From: Okapia johnstoni
Lineage: Eukaryota; Chordata; Mammalia; Artiodactyla; Giraffidae
Assembly: GCA_024291935.2 (NCBI GenBank)
Contig: CM044311.1
Coordinates: 27,284,001-27,348,000, forward strand
Length of the DNA stretch: 64,000 nucleotides
Direction: 5' to 3'
Shown here: positions 22,236 through 33,734 of the stretch, piece by piece
Numbering within the stretch: the stretch's first letter is position 1
How the letters are laid out: the number at the start of each line of letters is the position of its first letter
The notes under the pieces: model-generated
Told to the model about the DNA's origin: nothing
Databases searched by the model: none
What the model saw: only the letters and a program-made list of their open reading frames with translations
Made by a program: the position numbers and the translations under genes

Positions 22236-23836
22236 GAATTATAATGGGTCAAATCAAACAGGTACATGTTCTGTATTCTATTTAACATATTCAATAAAAG
22301 TAATTATATTACTAGTATAACTTTATTAAAGGAATGAATTAATGTATGAATGTATGCTGTGGTGAAATATTCTGCTCTTTATAAAGAAATGAAATATTAG
22401 AAACAAAGGAATGTTTCTAAACTATTAAGTTTGATAGTAAATATAGTTCTTGAAGGAATCTGTAGAGCAAACTTGATAAAGAAAATAGTTTATTTTTACA
22501 AAGGGAATATGCATTCCTGAAATTATTTGTAATATTTTTACCTGATTTCCAGAATATTTTCTTGAAGGGAAGCACTGGTTAAGTATTTATATTCATTCTC
22601 ATCTTCATATAATCACAGGCAGTTTAAATAAAACTGAGAGAAGAAATGTCAACTTGTAAATTTAAAATTAACACCCATTCAAAAACTTTCTATAGGTGTA
22701 CCTATGCCAATTTTATAAACTGTTAATAATGACTTATTTCTCTTCCTTAACTCACCTTCATCTTCCTTAACTCTAAAACAAATTTAATGCAAAATTATAT
22801 CTTTCAGAGCATAAGGGCCCTTTAAATGTGATATTCCCACCAAACACACTGAGAGCAAAGTACAAAGGGTTTACAAAACAGGATGCGATTCCCCATTATT
22901 ATTTCTGGAGAGCATCCTAGTCTGATGTTTTTACTTCTGCCATTCTTAGAGAAAGTACATTATCCACATCAGGTCAGTCCAAGTCCTACTTATTTCCTCA
23001 GGAATAAGGGTCAGACAACATGCAGGATCCTTGGGAAAGTAGCCTAAAATTACCAAAAAGGCCATCTCTGTAAGATATCAGGAAGCACAACTGTTTCCAC
23101 TGACACAAACATGATGAAAACAAAATGCTCTAGAACTATGTGCTTTGTGAACCGTAGTTTGTAAAAATATCACACATGCTGTGTTTTGACCACCCAAGAG
23201 AAATCAAAGTCACTCTGCAAGCATCTCAGTCCTACTGATGTTTATGATTCTAAAATCAGGAGCAGGTTCCTGGGACTCATTCAGTATCTGCTAGGGCAAT
23301 GTTAGAAAAAAGCTTTAAAATGCCCTCTTTGTTCCTGACCTGCTATGGGAATTCATGGCATGCAACATCAAAGGAGAAAATTCAGGTCACCTCTGTTGGA
23401 TGTAGTTATGTGGGAGTGTGAATTAAAAACATTCAACAGGGAACCTGACAGATTCCTGTTTCAATCTGGTCTCTTCTTTGACTCCTCTCAAGGCAGTCCT
23501 TATCAATAATTAAAAGAGAGGCCTCAGACCATTATAGGGATGCGCTGGTTCTACAAAAAGTGATTTAGGATAGTCAAATCCTTCAACACTTTCAGGAAAT
23601 GACCAATAAAGAAGCAGCACAAAATCTTGGTAGCTCAAAGGAAAAAAAGAATGTCTGAAAATGTTTCTATTTCACCATGCAATAGATGAGAAGTCAAGCT
23701 GTTCATGCACAGCTGGAGAATATGTAGAAGTAAGCTATAACACTCCTAGTTTAGCTTCTCCAGAAGTTACACGTTTTGATGCTATTAGGATGTGGCTTGA
23801 TAAGATGGTATTCCATAGGGTGCAAAGTGATCAACC

Positions 23837-23893
23837 ATCTAGCAGCTAAGATCACTAAGATCAGCTAAGATCGCATCTAGCAACTAAGATCAC
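23837..23893. repeat. Short CTAAGATCA repeat cluster
   Basis: The 19-bp word ATCTAGCAGCTAAGATCAC at 23837-23855 recurs with one change at 23875-23893. Extra AAGATCA words lie between them. It resembles a small local expansion. Confidence 0.75.
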
Positions 23894-24407
23894 CCATCAA
23901 GTGATCAGACCCTCAAGGTAACGGATTGCTTGTGTCTAAGAATTCAAAGTTTATATCATACAAATAATAAAAGAGCAGAGATATAAAACATGGTAACATG
24001 CGCTAGTCAAAACCAGTGGTCAATGATAGATGCAAGCTAAGAAAAAATAAATAAAATTTTGTTATTTGTATATAAAATTTTTCATTTAGTCTAAGTAGTA
24101 TTGTATGGCTTCTGTTTGTCTTAGAATACATGTTACAAGGAAGAAATTTATGCTGATCTCTGAAGAAATAGTATCCAATCACCTAAAGCTTCTTTTTTAG
24201 TTATTAAGGAGCTTGGCTTAGACTAAGTGATAAACAATAGATGGGTGATATTTACAGAGCAGCTTCTGAGTTGCTTGTCAGTCATTCACAGGTCACCTCG
24301 ATATTTATGAGTTCAGTAAAGATTTTTTGTAATTTGCTCCCTCTACCCAAGAACTTGGTGGACCTGGAAAGTATCTTCAGACATATTATTTAATTTAAAT
24401 TTTTTAG

Positions 24408-24442
24408 AAATGAATTGCCTTAAAAAAAAAATGAATTGCCTT
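24408..24442 (+). repeat. 14-bp direct repeat around an A7 tract
   Basis: AAATGAATTGCCTT occurs at 24408-24421 and exactly again at 24429-24442, separated by seven A residues. It looks like a TSD around a bare poly-A tail, although polymerase slippage could give the same result. Confidence 0.6.
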
Positions 24443-24568
24443 TTTAAGATACCAGTTCAAGGCAAAGTACTAAACACTGACTTTCTTAAGCACATCTGAA
24501 TTCACACCTAAGTTTAGTTCAAAGTTAGATATGCCTTTTTTTAAGTACTTTTTTTTTTTAATGAATAG

Positions 24569-25918
24569 GACTGGGAAAGGTCAGTTTTCATTCCAATCCC
24601 AAAGAAAGGCAATGCCAAAGAATGCTCAAACTACCGTACCATTGCACTCATCTCACACGCTAGCAAAGTAATGCTCAAAATTCTCCAAGTCAGGCTTCAA
24701 CAGTACATGAACCAAGAACTTCCAGATGTTCAAGCTGGATTTAGAAAAGGCAAAGGAACCAGACATCAAACTGCCAACATCTGTTGGATCATCAAAAAAG
24801 CAAGAGAGTTCCAGAAAAACATCTACTTCTGCTTTATAGACTATGCCAAAGCCTTTGACTGTGTGGATCACAATAAACTGTGGAAAATTCTGAAAGACAT
24901 GGGAATACCACACCACCTGACCTGCCTCTTGAGAAATCCATATGCAGGTCAAGAATCAATAGTTAGAACTGGACATGGAACAGACTGGTTCCAAATCAGG
25001 AAAGAAGTATGTCAAAGGTGTATATTGTCACACCATTTATTTAACTTACATGCAGAGTACATCATGAAAAAAGCTGGATTGGATGAAGCACAAGCTGGAA
25101 TCAAGATTTCTGGGAGAAATATAAATAACCTCAGATATGCAGATGACACCACCCTGTGGCAGAAAGCAAAGAAGAACTAAAGAGCCTGTTGATGAAAGTG
25201 AAAGAGGAGACTGAAAAAGTTGGCTTAAAGCTCAACATTCAGAAAACTAAAATCATGGCATCCGGTCCCATCACTTCATGGCAAATAGATGGGGAAACAA
25301 TGGGAACAGTGACAGACTTTATTTTGGGGGGCTCCAAAATCACTGCAGATGGTGACTGCAGCCATGAAATTAAAAGATGCTCGCTCCTTGGGAGAAAAGT
25401 TATGTCCAACCTAGACAGCATATTAAAAAGCAGAGACATTACTTTGCCAACAAAGGTCCATGTAGTCAAAGCTATGGTTTTTTCAGTAGTCATGTATGGA
25501 TGTGAGAGTTGGACTATAAAGAAATGTGAGTGCCAAATAAGTGATGCTTTTGAACTGAGGTGTTGGAGAAGACTCTTGAGAGTCCCCTGGACTGCAAGGA
25601 GATCTAACCAGTCCATTCTAAAGGAAACCAGTCCTGAACATTCATTAGAAGGACTCATGCTGGAGCTGAAACTCCAATACTCGGACACCTGATGCGAAGA
25701 ACTGACTCATTGGAAAAGAGCCTAATGCTGGGAAAGATTGAAGGCAGAAGGAGAAGGAGACAACAGAGGATGAGATGGTTTGATGGCATCACTGACTCAA
25801 TGGACATGGACTTGAGTAAGCTCCAGGAGTTGGTGATGGATAGGGAAGCCTGGCGCTCTACAGTCCATGGGGTCACAAAGCGTCAGACACGACTGAGCAA
25901 CTGAACTGAACTGAACAG
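24569..25918 (+). mobile_element. BovB LINE, 1.35 kb, 5'-truncated, relatively young
   Basis: Starts inside the RT domain (GACTGGGAAAGGTCAGTTTT) and continues through YADD at 25136-25147 and the C-terminal region to the tail GAGCAACTGAACTGAACTGA near 25895-25914. It is close to the BovB consensus, with long readable frames. It abuts L1 sequence on the right. Confidence 0.95.
24671..25692 (+). pseudogene. BovB reverse-transcriptase fragment, one main frameshift
   Basis: Two overlapping frames, 24671-25180 and 25156-25692, together give about 340 residues. The first holds the RT palm with FIDYAKAFDCVDHNKLW and RYADDTTL (catalytic YADD at 25136-25147). The second holds the thumb and C-terminal region (LNIQKTKIMASGPITSWQ). 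The break lies at about 25153-25156, where bases are missing relative to sister copies. The element's endonuclease is absent, so the piece is inert even though its RT core is readable. Confidence 0.9.
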
Positions 25919-26160
25919 AATGATATGTTTAAATGCTATTCTCTCAAATCATCACACCCTCTCCTTCTCCTACTGAATCCAAAAGTCTGTTCTTTATGTC
26001 TGTATCTCCTCTGCTGTTCTGCATGGAGGATTGTTGGTACCATCTTTCTCGATTTCATATATATTTGTTAATATATAATATTTGTCTTTCTCTTTCTGAC
26101 TTACTTCCCTCTGTATAATAGGCTCTTGGTTCGACCATCTCAATAAAATTGACTCAAATA
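25919..26160 (-). mobile_element. L1 3' region, internal fragment
   Basis: Minus-strand L1 text near the ORF2 to 3' UTR boundary: ctctcaaatcatcacaccct, ccaaaagtctgttctttatg and ataataggctcttggttcg. Its own 3' terminus is missing on the left, where BovB ends abruptly against it. Confidence 0.8.
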
Positions 26161-26161
26161 C

Positions 26162-26298
26162 ATTCCTTTTTATTTTTAGTTTTTAAAATTTATTTATTTT
26201 TTAATTTAAAGATAATTGCTTTACAGATTTTTGTTGTTTTCTGTCAAACATCAACAGGAATCAGCCATAGGTATACATATGTACCCTCCCTCTTATAA
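26162..26298 (-). mobile_element. L1 3' UTR stub
   Basis: A separate minus-strand L1 insertion with a T-rich start followed by aagataattgctttacaga and agccataggtatacatatgt. It is truncated after about 140 bp. Its position, 3' end on the left, shows it is a second insertion and not a continuation of the preceding fragment. Confidence 0.8.
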
Positions 26299-26849
26299 AA
26301 GCATTTTTAAAGTACTTTTCTGAAGATCTTTTTTGTTCTCAATGAAGATTCAACGATCTGAGAAAAGTCAGTCTGAGGAGAACACAAAGCTGTATAAACT
26401 AAGAAATATTATCTGCCATGCACAAACTAAAATACATTAAATAAAAATTAAGCTCAAGAAACATGAGACACTTTTCTCTGTTTATGACCAACTTGCAAAT
26501 GCTATAGCCAGATTTTCTGAAAGAGCCTTCATTATTCATATGAGTTATTTTTTGCTTACAGGGAAAAATATACCATTTCCAATTATAAATTTATACATTT
26601 AAAATGCATAGTGTAAGAAAAACACTGTAAAAGACAACTGAGTTATACAAGGACGTAAATGCAGATTTGAGGCCCATTATGTGGTCAGCTATGTGACAGC
26701 TACCTAGCAGATAAAAATGCTCATTATACAATCCTTGCTGTCAGAAAGATGGGAAAATGAAATAGTCACACATATAGGGAAAGACATCTGAATGCAGGAA
26801 CAGATTTTGATGCAAAAGAGAAAAAGATTTAAATGTATGTTCTGTTGCT
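26299..26849. other. Intergenic, nothing recognised
   Basis: AT-rich unique DNA without coding sequence. Confidence 0.5.
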
Positions 26850-26990
26850 TTTTACGAGGGAATTTGGGAATGTTACTTAAATTCACTATGCCCAGTTTCC
26901 TCAGTTGTACAAGAGGCAAAATAGCTCCTCATTCCCCGAGTGCTATGTGATTTAAATGAGACATATAATATAGGACACCTAGAAAATCTG
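26850..26990 (+). mobile_element. MIR SINE
   Basis: Contains gcccagtttcctcagttgta and a following tgtgatttaaatgagacata, the conserved MIR core and 3' part. It is an ancient tRNA-derived SINE, diverged and inactive. Confidence 0.7.
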
Positions 26991-28086
26991 TGGAAAAACA
27001 TGATCATCCAACAAGTGTATGCTTCCTCTCTGCTTTACCCAAAGATGTATTAGTTTAAGACAGCAGTGCACAATCTTATTGGAAAGAAAAAAACAGCCTC
27101 ATCCACACAAGGTTTTATAGAGCAGGAAGGAATTTAAGGGAGCTTTAGGACAGGAGAAAAACCAAAGCAACAGAAAAGGTGTTTAGAGAGAGTAAAATGT
27201 GTTTACAGAAAAGCAAAAATACAAGCAGAGATGGAAATTCCCACGTATGGACGAAAACACACAAAGGTGGAAAGATAAATCTCGATGGAAGAAGGGCTTA
27301 TGTGGAAAAAATAATTACATATAAAATAAGTAAAAATGTAAGTTGAGGGACGGACCATGAATTCCAAGTGGAAGAATGGGGATATCTTGGAAACCTAATG
27401 AAACCTCCCGAGCACAGCAAATAGAACTTATTTTCCTAGAGACAATTGTTAATGTTGTTATCAAACTAAATTATTAATATTCTAACTATGAAGCCTTTCC
27501 TTTTGGAAATGTACATTTCTTTCAATTACTGCAAATAAAAATTACCTTTCATTTAAGTTTAAATTGAGTGTTTGTGTAAGAAAAATTTTCCTAAAGAACA
27601 TTACTATATTTATTGTGCTCAAATAAATTATATTGTACCTTTAAGAAATGGCCAACGAGGCAACAAAAACCCTCTCAAGTAATTACTTGTAAGTATTCAG
27701 AATCAGGACCAGGCAAGAAGCAGAAATGCACGTAAGTCTAATACTGAATAAAATGACCATGTTTTGGGAAGCAGAGCAGATCACTAACTAAAAACACTAT
27801 AATGGATTTTTAATGGCCCTCTGTGGAATTCTTCAGATACAATAAAAACCCTTGTAATGAAAATAAATTGCATATATTACACTTATTATTCAGTAAGACC
27901 TGATTTTATTTACCTGCAACATCTTTCCAGAGGAAAGGTAATGCAGTCTAAAAAGGTCCTCCCAAACAAGCTGTTTTATTTAGTTTGTTCCTCCTTTCAC
28001 AATTTCATCCTATTTAAGGTAATGAGGTTTTCCTGGTTTTGGTGTATGTTACCTATTATCCAGGCTTCCGCCTTTGGTCAGCGTTA
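26991..28086. other. 1.1 kb unassigned DNA
   Basis: AT-rich unique DNA with no gene or repeat recognised. Confidence 0.5.
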
Positions 28087-28640
28087 GGGCTTCCCAGGTG
28101 GTGCTAGTGGTAAAGAGTGATGTGTAGTGAAAGTCGCTCAGTCGTTTCAGACACTTTGTGACCCCATGGACTACACAGTCCACGGAATTCTCCAGGCCAA
28201 AATACTGGAATGGGTAGCCTTTCCCCTCTCCAGGGGATCTTCCCAACCAGCGCTCGAACCCAGGTCTCCCACATTGCAGGCGGTTTCTTTTACCAGCTGA
28301 GCCACAGGGGAAGCCCAAGAATACTAGAGTGAGTAGCCTATCCCTTCTCCAGAGGATCTTCCTGACCCAGGAATCAAACCGGAGTCTCCTGCATTGCAGG
28401 CGGATTCTTTACCAGCTGAGCTATGAGGGAAGCCCAAGTGCTAAAGAACCGCCTGCCAATGAAGGAGACACGAGAGATATGGGTTTGATCCATGGGTTGG
28501 GAAGATCTCCTGGAGGAGGTCATGGCAACCCACTGCAGTATTCTTGCCTGGAGAATTCTGTGGATAGAGGAGCCTAGAGGGCGACAGCCCATGGGTCACA
28601 AAGAGCTGGACACGACTGAAGGGACTTAACATGCATACAT
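28087..28640 (+). mobile_element. Bov-tA SINE (outer copy), split by a nested insertion
   Basis: The head (GGGCTTCCCAGGTGGTGCTA, 28087-28116) and the rest (28448-28640, with ATGGGTTTGATCCATGG) form one plus-strand SINE. A nested minus-strand SINE pair occupies 28117-28436. The flanking repeat AGTGGTAAAGA (28106-28116) and AGTGCTAAAGA (28437-28447), matching 10 of 11, is the TSD of the inner insertion. Confidence 0.9.
28117..28436 (-). mobile_element. Nested Bov-tA dimer, head-to-tail
   Basis: The inner insertion is a full minus-strand Bov-tA (28117-28316) joined to a second, partial minus-strand copy (28317-28436) that starts in the AAGAATACTAGAGTGAG core. One TSD encloses both, so they moved as a single dimeric SINE. 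The 28131-28141 AAGTCGCTCAG motif is a Bov-tA 3' end feature. Confidence 0.88.
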
Positions 28641-29694
28641 GCACACTGTTATCATTAACAGCTCATATATAATCTCACAGCTCTGTTTCAAATGATTTAA
28701 GTGTCTTGAAAAAGACAAAAAAGAAAAGGAATTTTAGTATTCAGAACAATATCAGACCAAAGTGCCTTGGGTCTACCTATTCTGGAATGCTGTTTATGTT
28801 TGAAAGCTCAGATAAACAAAACACTTTCACTGGCCAAAATTAAAGAGTATTAAAAGTTCAGTTCAGATGAATTAATAATGCTAATCCACCTTCTTGCATT
28901 TATTCAAGATGTTCTAGAGTGCTTAGTTTATCAAAAAGGTGGAAAGAGTGGAGGAAACAAACTACTTCTATAAAATGATAAAAATAATGTCTTAATATCT
29001 CATTATTTTCTATAATGATATTACTCATATTATTTCAAATCCAATTAACCTTGGCACCTCAATAAAATCAATAATAAATCTATCACAAACAGTTTTGCTT
29101 TTGTCTTACTCTTATTTTGATGTTGAAATCCTGGATCGTTCTTAAATTTAGCCTCGTATCAAAAAAAAACTTACATTTTGCAGTGACCTCCCTTCTAAAG
29201 CACTTTTTATATTTAATTTATACCTAATGCTATTTCAGCAGCATTAATAAAAAGGACATTTTTTTTTCAAATTGGGGAGTGTGCTGAGATAATGAAATAA
29301 CCTGATAGTCCTTAAACTGTTAAGCATAAAAGAGGCACCTTTGGAAAAAAATCCTTGAATGAATGCATGGGCAGAAAGCACATAGAGAAAGAAAAGTTCC
29401 CATTTTAAGAATAGAAAAGCACAAGAAAAAAAAAAGAATAAAAATGGTGATTAGTTAGAACAAGAAGTGTGTTGTAACGTGAGGTGATTTGAATGTGTTC
29501 TTAGGTTCAGGGATTGATTCCTATTGAAACACAGGTATTGGCAAAGAGAAGAATGTGTATTCTCTGCGGGAGAGATTGAAAAGGACTCAAGGGTGTTCCA
29601 AAAAAGAAAGACCATTACTCATTGGTTCAGAAGGAAGGCATCATAGGAGATGAACACACATTATAACAACTCCTTTGACTATATGATGACAACA
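28641..29694. other. 1 kb unassigned DNA
   Basis: AT-rich unique sequence. No gene is recognised. Confidence 0.5.
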
Positions 29695-29885
29695 CTGATA
29701 TCAACAGCAATTTATGAACCTCTTATTATATGTCAAGTCATATTTTGTATCAAGTATTTTCGTCCTCTAAACAACCCTAGAAAAGAAGGTAACATTATCC
29801 CCCAAAACCTAGCTACAGAGAGTTTAAGTATCTTGGTCAAGTCACAACTAGCCAGTGGCAAAGCCAAAATCTGAACCAGATGTTT
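29695..29885 (-). mobile_element. MIR SINE
   Basis: Complement of MIR: acctcttattatatgtcaag, a later gtcaagtcacaactagccag and tggcaaagccaaaatctgaa. The 74-codon plus-strand frame across it (29650-29874) is a chance frame within MIR. Confidence 0.72.
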
Positions 29886-30539
29886 GTTAATGCTTGCTGG
29901 CTTTCCATATTATTATTTTTATTGTTTATAAAATTGGCAATAATTATGTCCCTAAGGGTGTGTGTTAGGGTATGAACAGCACTTGGGTGCCTACAGTATA
30001 TTTGTGAGTCTAAGAAAATGGGAGGTAGGTGGGGCTGAAGTGATGGAAGATATGTCAGAATATCCAGAAAGTTGAAAGGGGATGTATCATTGGGAAAGAC
30101 CTACTCAATGTGTTCAATTCTGTAGTTTAAACATCAAAATTATTTATAGAAGGTAAATTATTTTAAAAGGAAAGGAGTGACTTTGGTTGCTGAAGCAGGG
30201 GTAAAAAAGTTGGAGAACTCCTCAAAATGTTTAATCCAGATACTCTGGGCATGCCAGAGAACTGGAAGTCACAAAAACATCCTGCTCATCCCATTCCTTT
30301 CCTTACACAAACAAAATGCTACCCTACATTAATAGGGTGAAGTTCTAACTATTTAGACTGGCGTTAAAAAATCTTGGCAATTTTGCTCTAGCCACCTTTC
30401 TAGCCTCACATCCTACAACCTATGACTTCTCCTCATAATACATATCTCAACAACCCCAAACATCCCATAAACTGATATGCCACCTCGGTAGGGAAATGTG
30501 CTTTATAAATCTTATTTGTGGATTATGACTCAGCTCAAA
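29886..30539. other. Intergenic, nothing recognised
   Basis: Unique sequence without coding signal. Confidence 0.5.
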
Positions 30540-30754
30540 AGGGCTTCCCAGGTGGTGTTAGTGGTAAACAACCTGCCTGCCAATGCAGGAGACATAAGAA
30601 ACTGGGGCTTGATCCCTGGGTCAGGAAGATCCCCTGGAGGAGAGCCCACTCTGGTATTCTTGCTTGGAGAATCCCATGGACCAAGTGGCCTGGAGGGTTA
30701 CAGTCCACAGGGACACAAGAGTCAGACACAACTGAAGCAACCCAACACACACAC
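30540..30754 (+). mobile_element. Bov-tA SINE with perfect 12-bp TSD
   Basis: Plus-strand SINE beginning GGGCTTCCCAGGTGG, with GGCTTGATCCC as B-box-like element, ending in an AACACACACAC stretch. The exact repeat ACTCAGCTCAAA at 30528-30539 and 30755-30766 shows an intact, relatively recent insertion. Confidence 0.95.
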
Positions 30755-30944
30755 ACTCAGCTCAAATGTCAACTCCTCTCTAAATATTACCGTGATTCCT
30801 CAAGCTTTTCCTACTCCTCTGCAGAGCTATACATTTAGTATACATATATATTGGCCTAGTGGTTTTCCTTACTTTCTTCAGGCCAATATGGATGTGTACA
30901 TATATTTATATTTACACATAAATATAAATATATGTATGTATTAT

Positions 30945-32935
30945 TGCAAATTCAGACTTGAAGAAAGTAGGAAAAACCACTAAGCCACTCAGGCGTGACC
31001 TAAACCAAATCCCTTATGATTATACAGTGGAAGTGAAAAAAAAAAAAAAATTCAAGGGATTAGATCTGATAGACAGAGTGCCTGAAGAACTATGGGTGGA
31101 GGTTCATAACATTGTACAGAAGGCCATGATCAAACCCATCACCAAGAAAAAGAAATGTAAAAATGCAAAATGGTTTTCTGAAGAGGCCTTACAAATAGCT
31201 GAGAAAAGAAGAGAAGTGAAGGGCAAAGGAAAAAAGGAAAGAAATAGCCATCTGAATGCCAAGTTTCAAAAGACAACAAGGAGAGATAAGAAAGCCTTCC
31301 TAAGCAAAAAATAAAGAGAAATAGGGGAAAACATTAAAATGGGAAAGACTAGAGATCTCTTCAAGAAAACTAGAGAACATTTCATGCAAAGATGGGCACA
31401 AAAAAGGAAAACACGTAAGGACCTAACAGACAAACAAGATATTAAGGGGTGGCGAGAATACACAGAAGAACTATACAAAACAGATCTTGATGACCCAGAT
31501 AACCACAATGGTGTGATCACTCACCTAGAGCCAGACATCCTAGGACACAAGTCAAATGGACCTTAGAAAACATCACTAAAAACAAAGCTAGTGAAAGTGA
31601 CAGAAATCCAGCTGAGTGATTTCAAATCCTAAAAGATGATGCTGTTAAGGTGCTGTACTCAATATACCAGCAAATTTGGAAAACTCAGCAGTGGCAACAG
31701 GACTATAAAAGTCCACGTTAGCAAAGTAAGGCTCAAACTGTCCAGATGTTCAAATTGGACTTAGAAAAGGCAGAGGAACCAGAGATCAGATTGCCAACAT
31801 CCACTGGATCATGGAAAAAGGAAGAGAATTCCAGAAAACCATTCACTTCTGCTTTATTGACTACACCAATGCCTTTGACTGTGTGGATCACAATAAACTG
31901 TGGAAAATTCTGAAAGAGATGGGAAAACCAGACCACCTTACTTGACTCTTGAGAAATAGGTATGCAGGTCAAGAAACAACAGTTAGAATAGGACATGTAA
32001 CAATGGACTGGCCCCAAATTGGGAAAGGAGTACTTCAAGGTTGTATACAGTCACCCTGCTTATATAACTTCTATGCAAAGTATATTATGTGAAATGCTGG
32101 GCTGGATGAAGCCTAAGCTAGAATCAAGATTGCTGGGAGAAATATAAATAACCTCAGATATGCAGATGACACCACCCTTCTGACAGAAAGTGAAGAGGAA
32201 CTAAAGAAATTCTTGATGAAGGTGAAAGAGAAAAGTGAAAAAGCTTGCTTAAAACTCAACATTAAAAAATCTAAGATCATGGCATCCAGTCCCAACCATT
32301 TCATGGCAAATAGATGCGGAAACAATGGAAAGACTGACAGACTTTATTTTCTTGGGCTCCAAAAGCACTGCAGATGGTGACTGCAGCCAAGAAATTAAAA
32401 GATGCTTGCTCCTTGAAAGAAAAGCTATGACAAAACTAGGCAGCATATTAAAAAACAGAGACATTGCTTTGCCAACAAAGTTCTGTATAGTCAAAGCTAT
32501 GGTTTTTCCAGTAGTTATATAAGGATGTGAGAGTTGGACCATAAAGAAAGCTGAGCACCAAAGAATTGATGCTTTTGAATTATGGTGTTGGAGAAGACTC
32601 TTGAGCGTCCCTTGGACTACAAGGAAATCAAACCAGTCAATCCTAAAGGAAATTAACCCTGAATATTCAATGGAAGGACTGATGCTGACGCTGAAGCTCA
32701 AGTACTTTGGCCATCTGATGGGAAGAGCCAACTCATTAGAAAAGACCCTGAAGCTGGGATAGATTGAAGGCAGGAGGAGAAGGGGACAACAGAGGATGAG
32801 GTAGTTGGATGGTATCACCGACTCAATGGACATGAGTTTGAGAAACTCTGGGAAATGGTGAAGGACAGGGAAGCCTGGTGTCCTGCAGTCCATGGGGTTG
32901 CAAAGAGCTTGATATGCCTGAATTACTTAACAACA
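30945..32935 (+). mobile_element. BovB LINE, 2.0 kb, 5'-truncated
   Basis: Starts after the endonuclease domain (KFRLEESRKNH reading), runs through the linker, a shortened RT with YADD at 32159-32170, and the C-terminal region. It ends at about 32935 beside a TA/CA microsatellite that may have grown from its tail. A stretch of about 100 bp of the RT (between 31712 and 31735) is missing compared with the copies at 12820 and 24580. An A15-type run at 31036-31050 is an expansion within coding text. Confidence 0.94.
30958..32522 (+). pseudogene. BovB ORF2 remnant, deleted RT
   Basis: Readable frames are 30958-31314 (linker, with RRDLNQIPYDYTVEV and FKGLDLIDRVPEELW), 31339-31566, and 32325-32522 (C-terminal). 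The RT palm retains YADD at 32159-32170 but is split by stops, and the fingers region has lost about 100 bp. A Trp-to-stop type change lies in the CTTACTTGACTCTTG text near 31940. It cannot encode a functional RT. Confidence 0.88.
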
Positions 32936-32937
<2 letters not shown>

Positions 32938-32971
<34 letters not shown>

Positions 32972-32990
32972 CACACACACACACGCACAG
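32938..32990. repeat. TA then CA microsatellite
   Basis: A TA run of about 30 bases followed by ACACACACACACAC. It sits directly at the BovB tail and just before a Bov-tA TSD, a likely length-polymorphic locus. Confidence 0.95.
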
Positions 32991-33004
32991 ACTTACAATA
33001 TTAT

Positions 33005-33218
33005 GGGCTTCCCTGGTGGCTCAGATGGTAAAGAATCCAGCTGCAATGTGGGAGACCTGGATTCAATATCTGGGTTGGGAAGATCCCCTGGAGGAGGGCT
33101 TGGCAACCCTCTCCAGTATTCTTGCCTGGAGAATTGCCATGGACAGAGGAGCCTGGTGGGCTACAGTACTGCCAATGGGGTTGCAAAGAGTCGGACATGA
33201 CTGAGTGACTAAGCACAC
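33005..33218 (+). mobile_element. Bov-tA SINE with perfect 10-bp TSD
   Basis: Starts GGGCTTCCCTGGTGGCTCAG and ends in the GACTGAGTGACTAAGCACAC motif. ACAATATTAT at 32995-33004 and 33219-33228 is an exact duplication. It is close to the family consensus and probably young. Confidence 0.95.
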
Positions 33219-33228
33219 ACAATATTAT

Positions 33229-33470
33229 ACTCTAAATATCTCCTTCAGTACATTTTTTCAATCATCAAACAAATATTTGCTGAACTATTATGTACCAGAC
33301 ATACTCTAAGCTCCCTAGATCAAGGACTATTTGTTGTTTTGTCATTTTGTGGAGGAAGAGGTTACTGGTCATAGTGGTGGTGGTAGTCTCTATTGCCTAC
33401 TCACTGCCCAACACATATTAACCATTAATTCAATATTTGCTGAATTGGGCGATCCATGAGAGCCTCATGG
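33229..33470. mobile_element. Two facing L2 3' fragments
   Basis: 33240-33310 reads as minus-strand L2 (acaaatatttgctgaactat, then tatgtaccagaca). 33310-33460 reads as plus-strand L2 (agctccctagatcaaggact, cactgcccaacac, tcaatatttgctgaattggg). The two form an imperfect inverted pair of ancient origin. Confidence 0.6.
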
Positions 33471-33734
33471 ATTGAACATCACCATCAACACAAATAATCA
33501 TTAAAAATAACTGATATTGTGATTTCTAGGGAGAAATAACTGTATGTAGAAGAATACATGCAAAATAGCAGAACTTTAAATTTGGCAGGTATTAGATATG
33601 GAATTTTTATGGTGTTAATTAGAAAGGAATTTTTATATGTTAATGAGGAATGGCATCATTCTGATACTTTTAATTCTATCCTCCAAGTTTAAGTGGATCT
33701 TAATCTCAGGACCACCATGTTAGACTCACAGATT

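Larger units (their letters stand above)
22236..24565. other. 2.3 kb unassigned DNA
   Basis: The portion 22800-23850 is less AT-rich and looks single-copy, but no exon with good splice signals or recognisable protein is evident. A 62-codon frame at 23661-23849 has no known relative that I can name. Small duplications occur at 23837-23893 and 24408-24442. Confidence 0.45.

Noticed and set aside
23661..23849. 62-codon frame in unique DNA
   Set aside because: No family recognised. It lacks splice signals or neighbouring exons and is too short to support alone.
24569..26160. BovB inserted into L1 with a clear TSD
   Set aside because: L1 sequence follows on the right, but the matching L1 part is not visible on the left. 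AATGAATA / AATGATAT is too weak a pair to claim a duplication.
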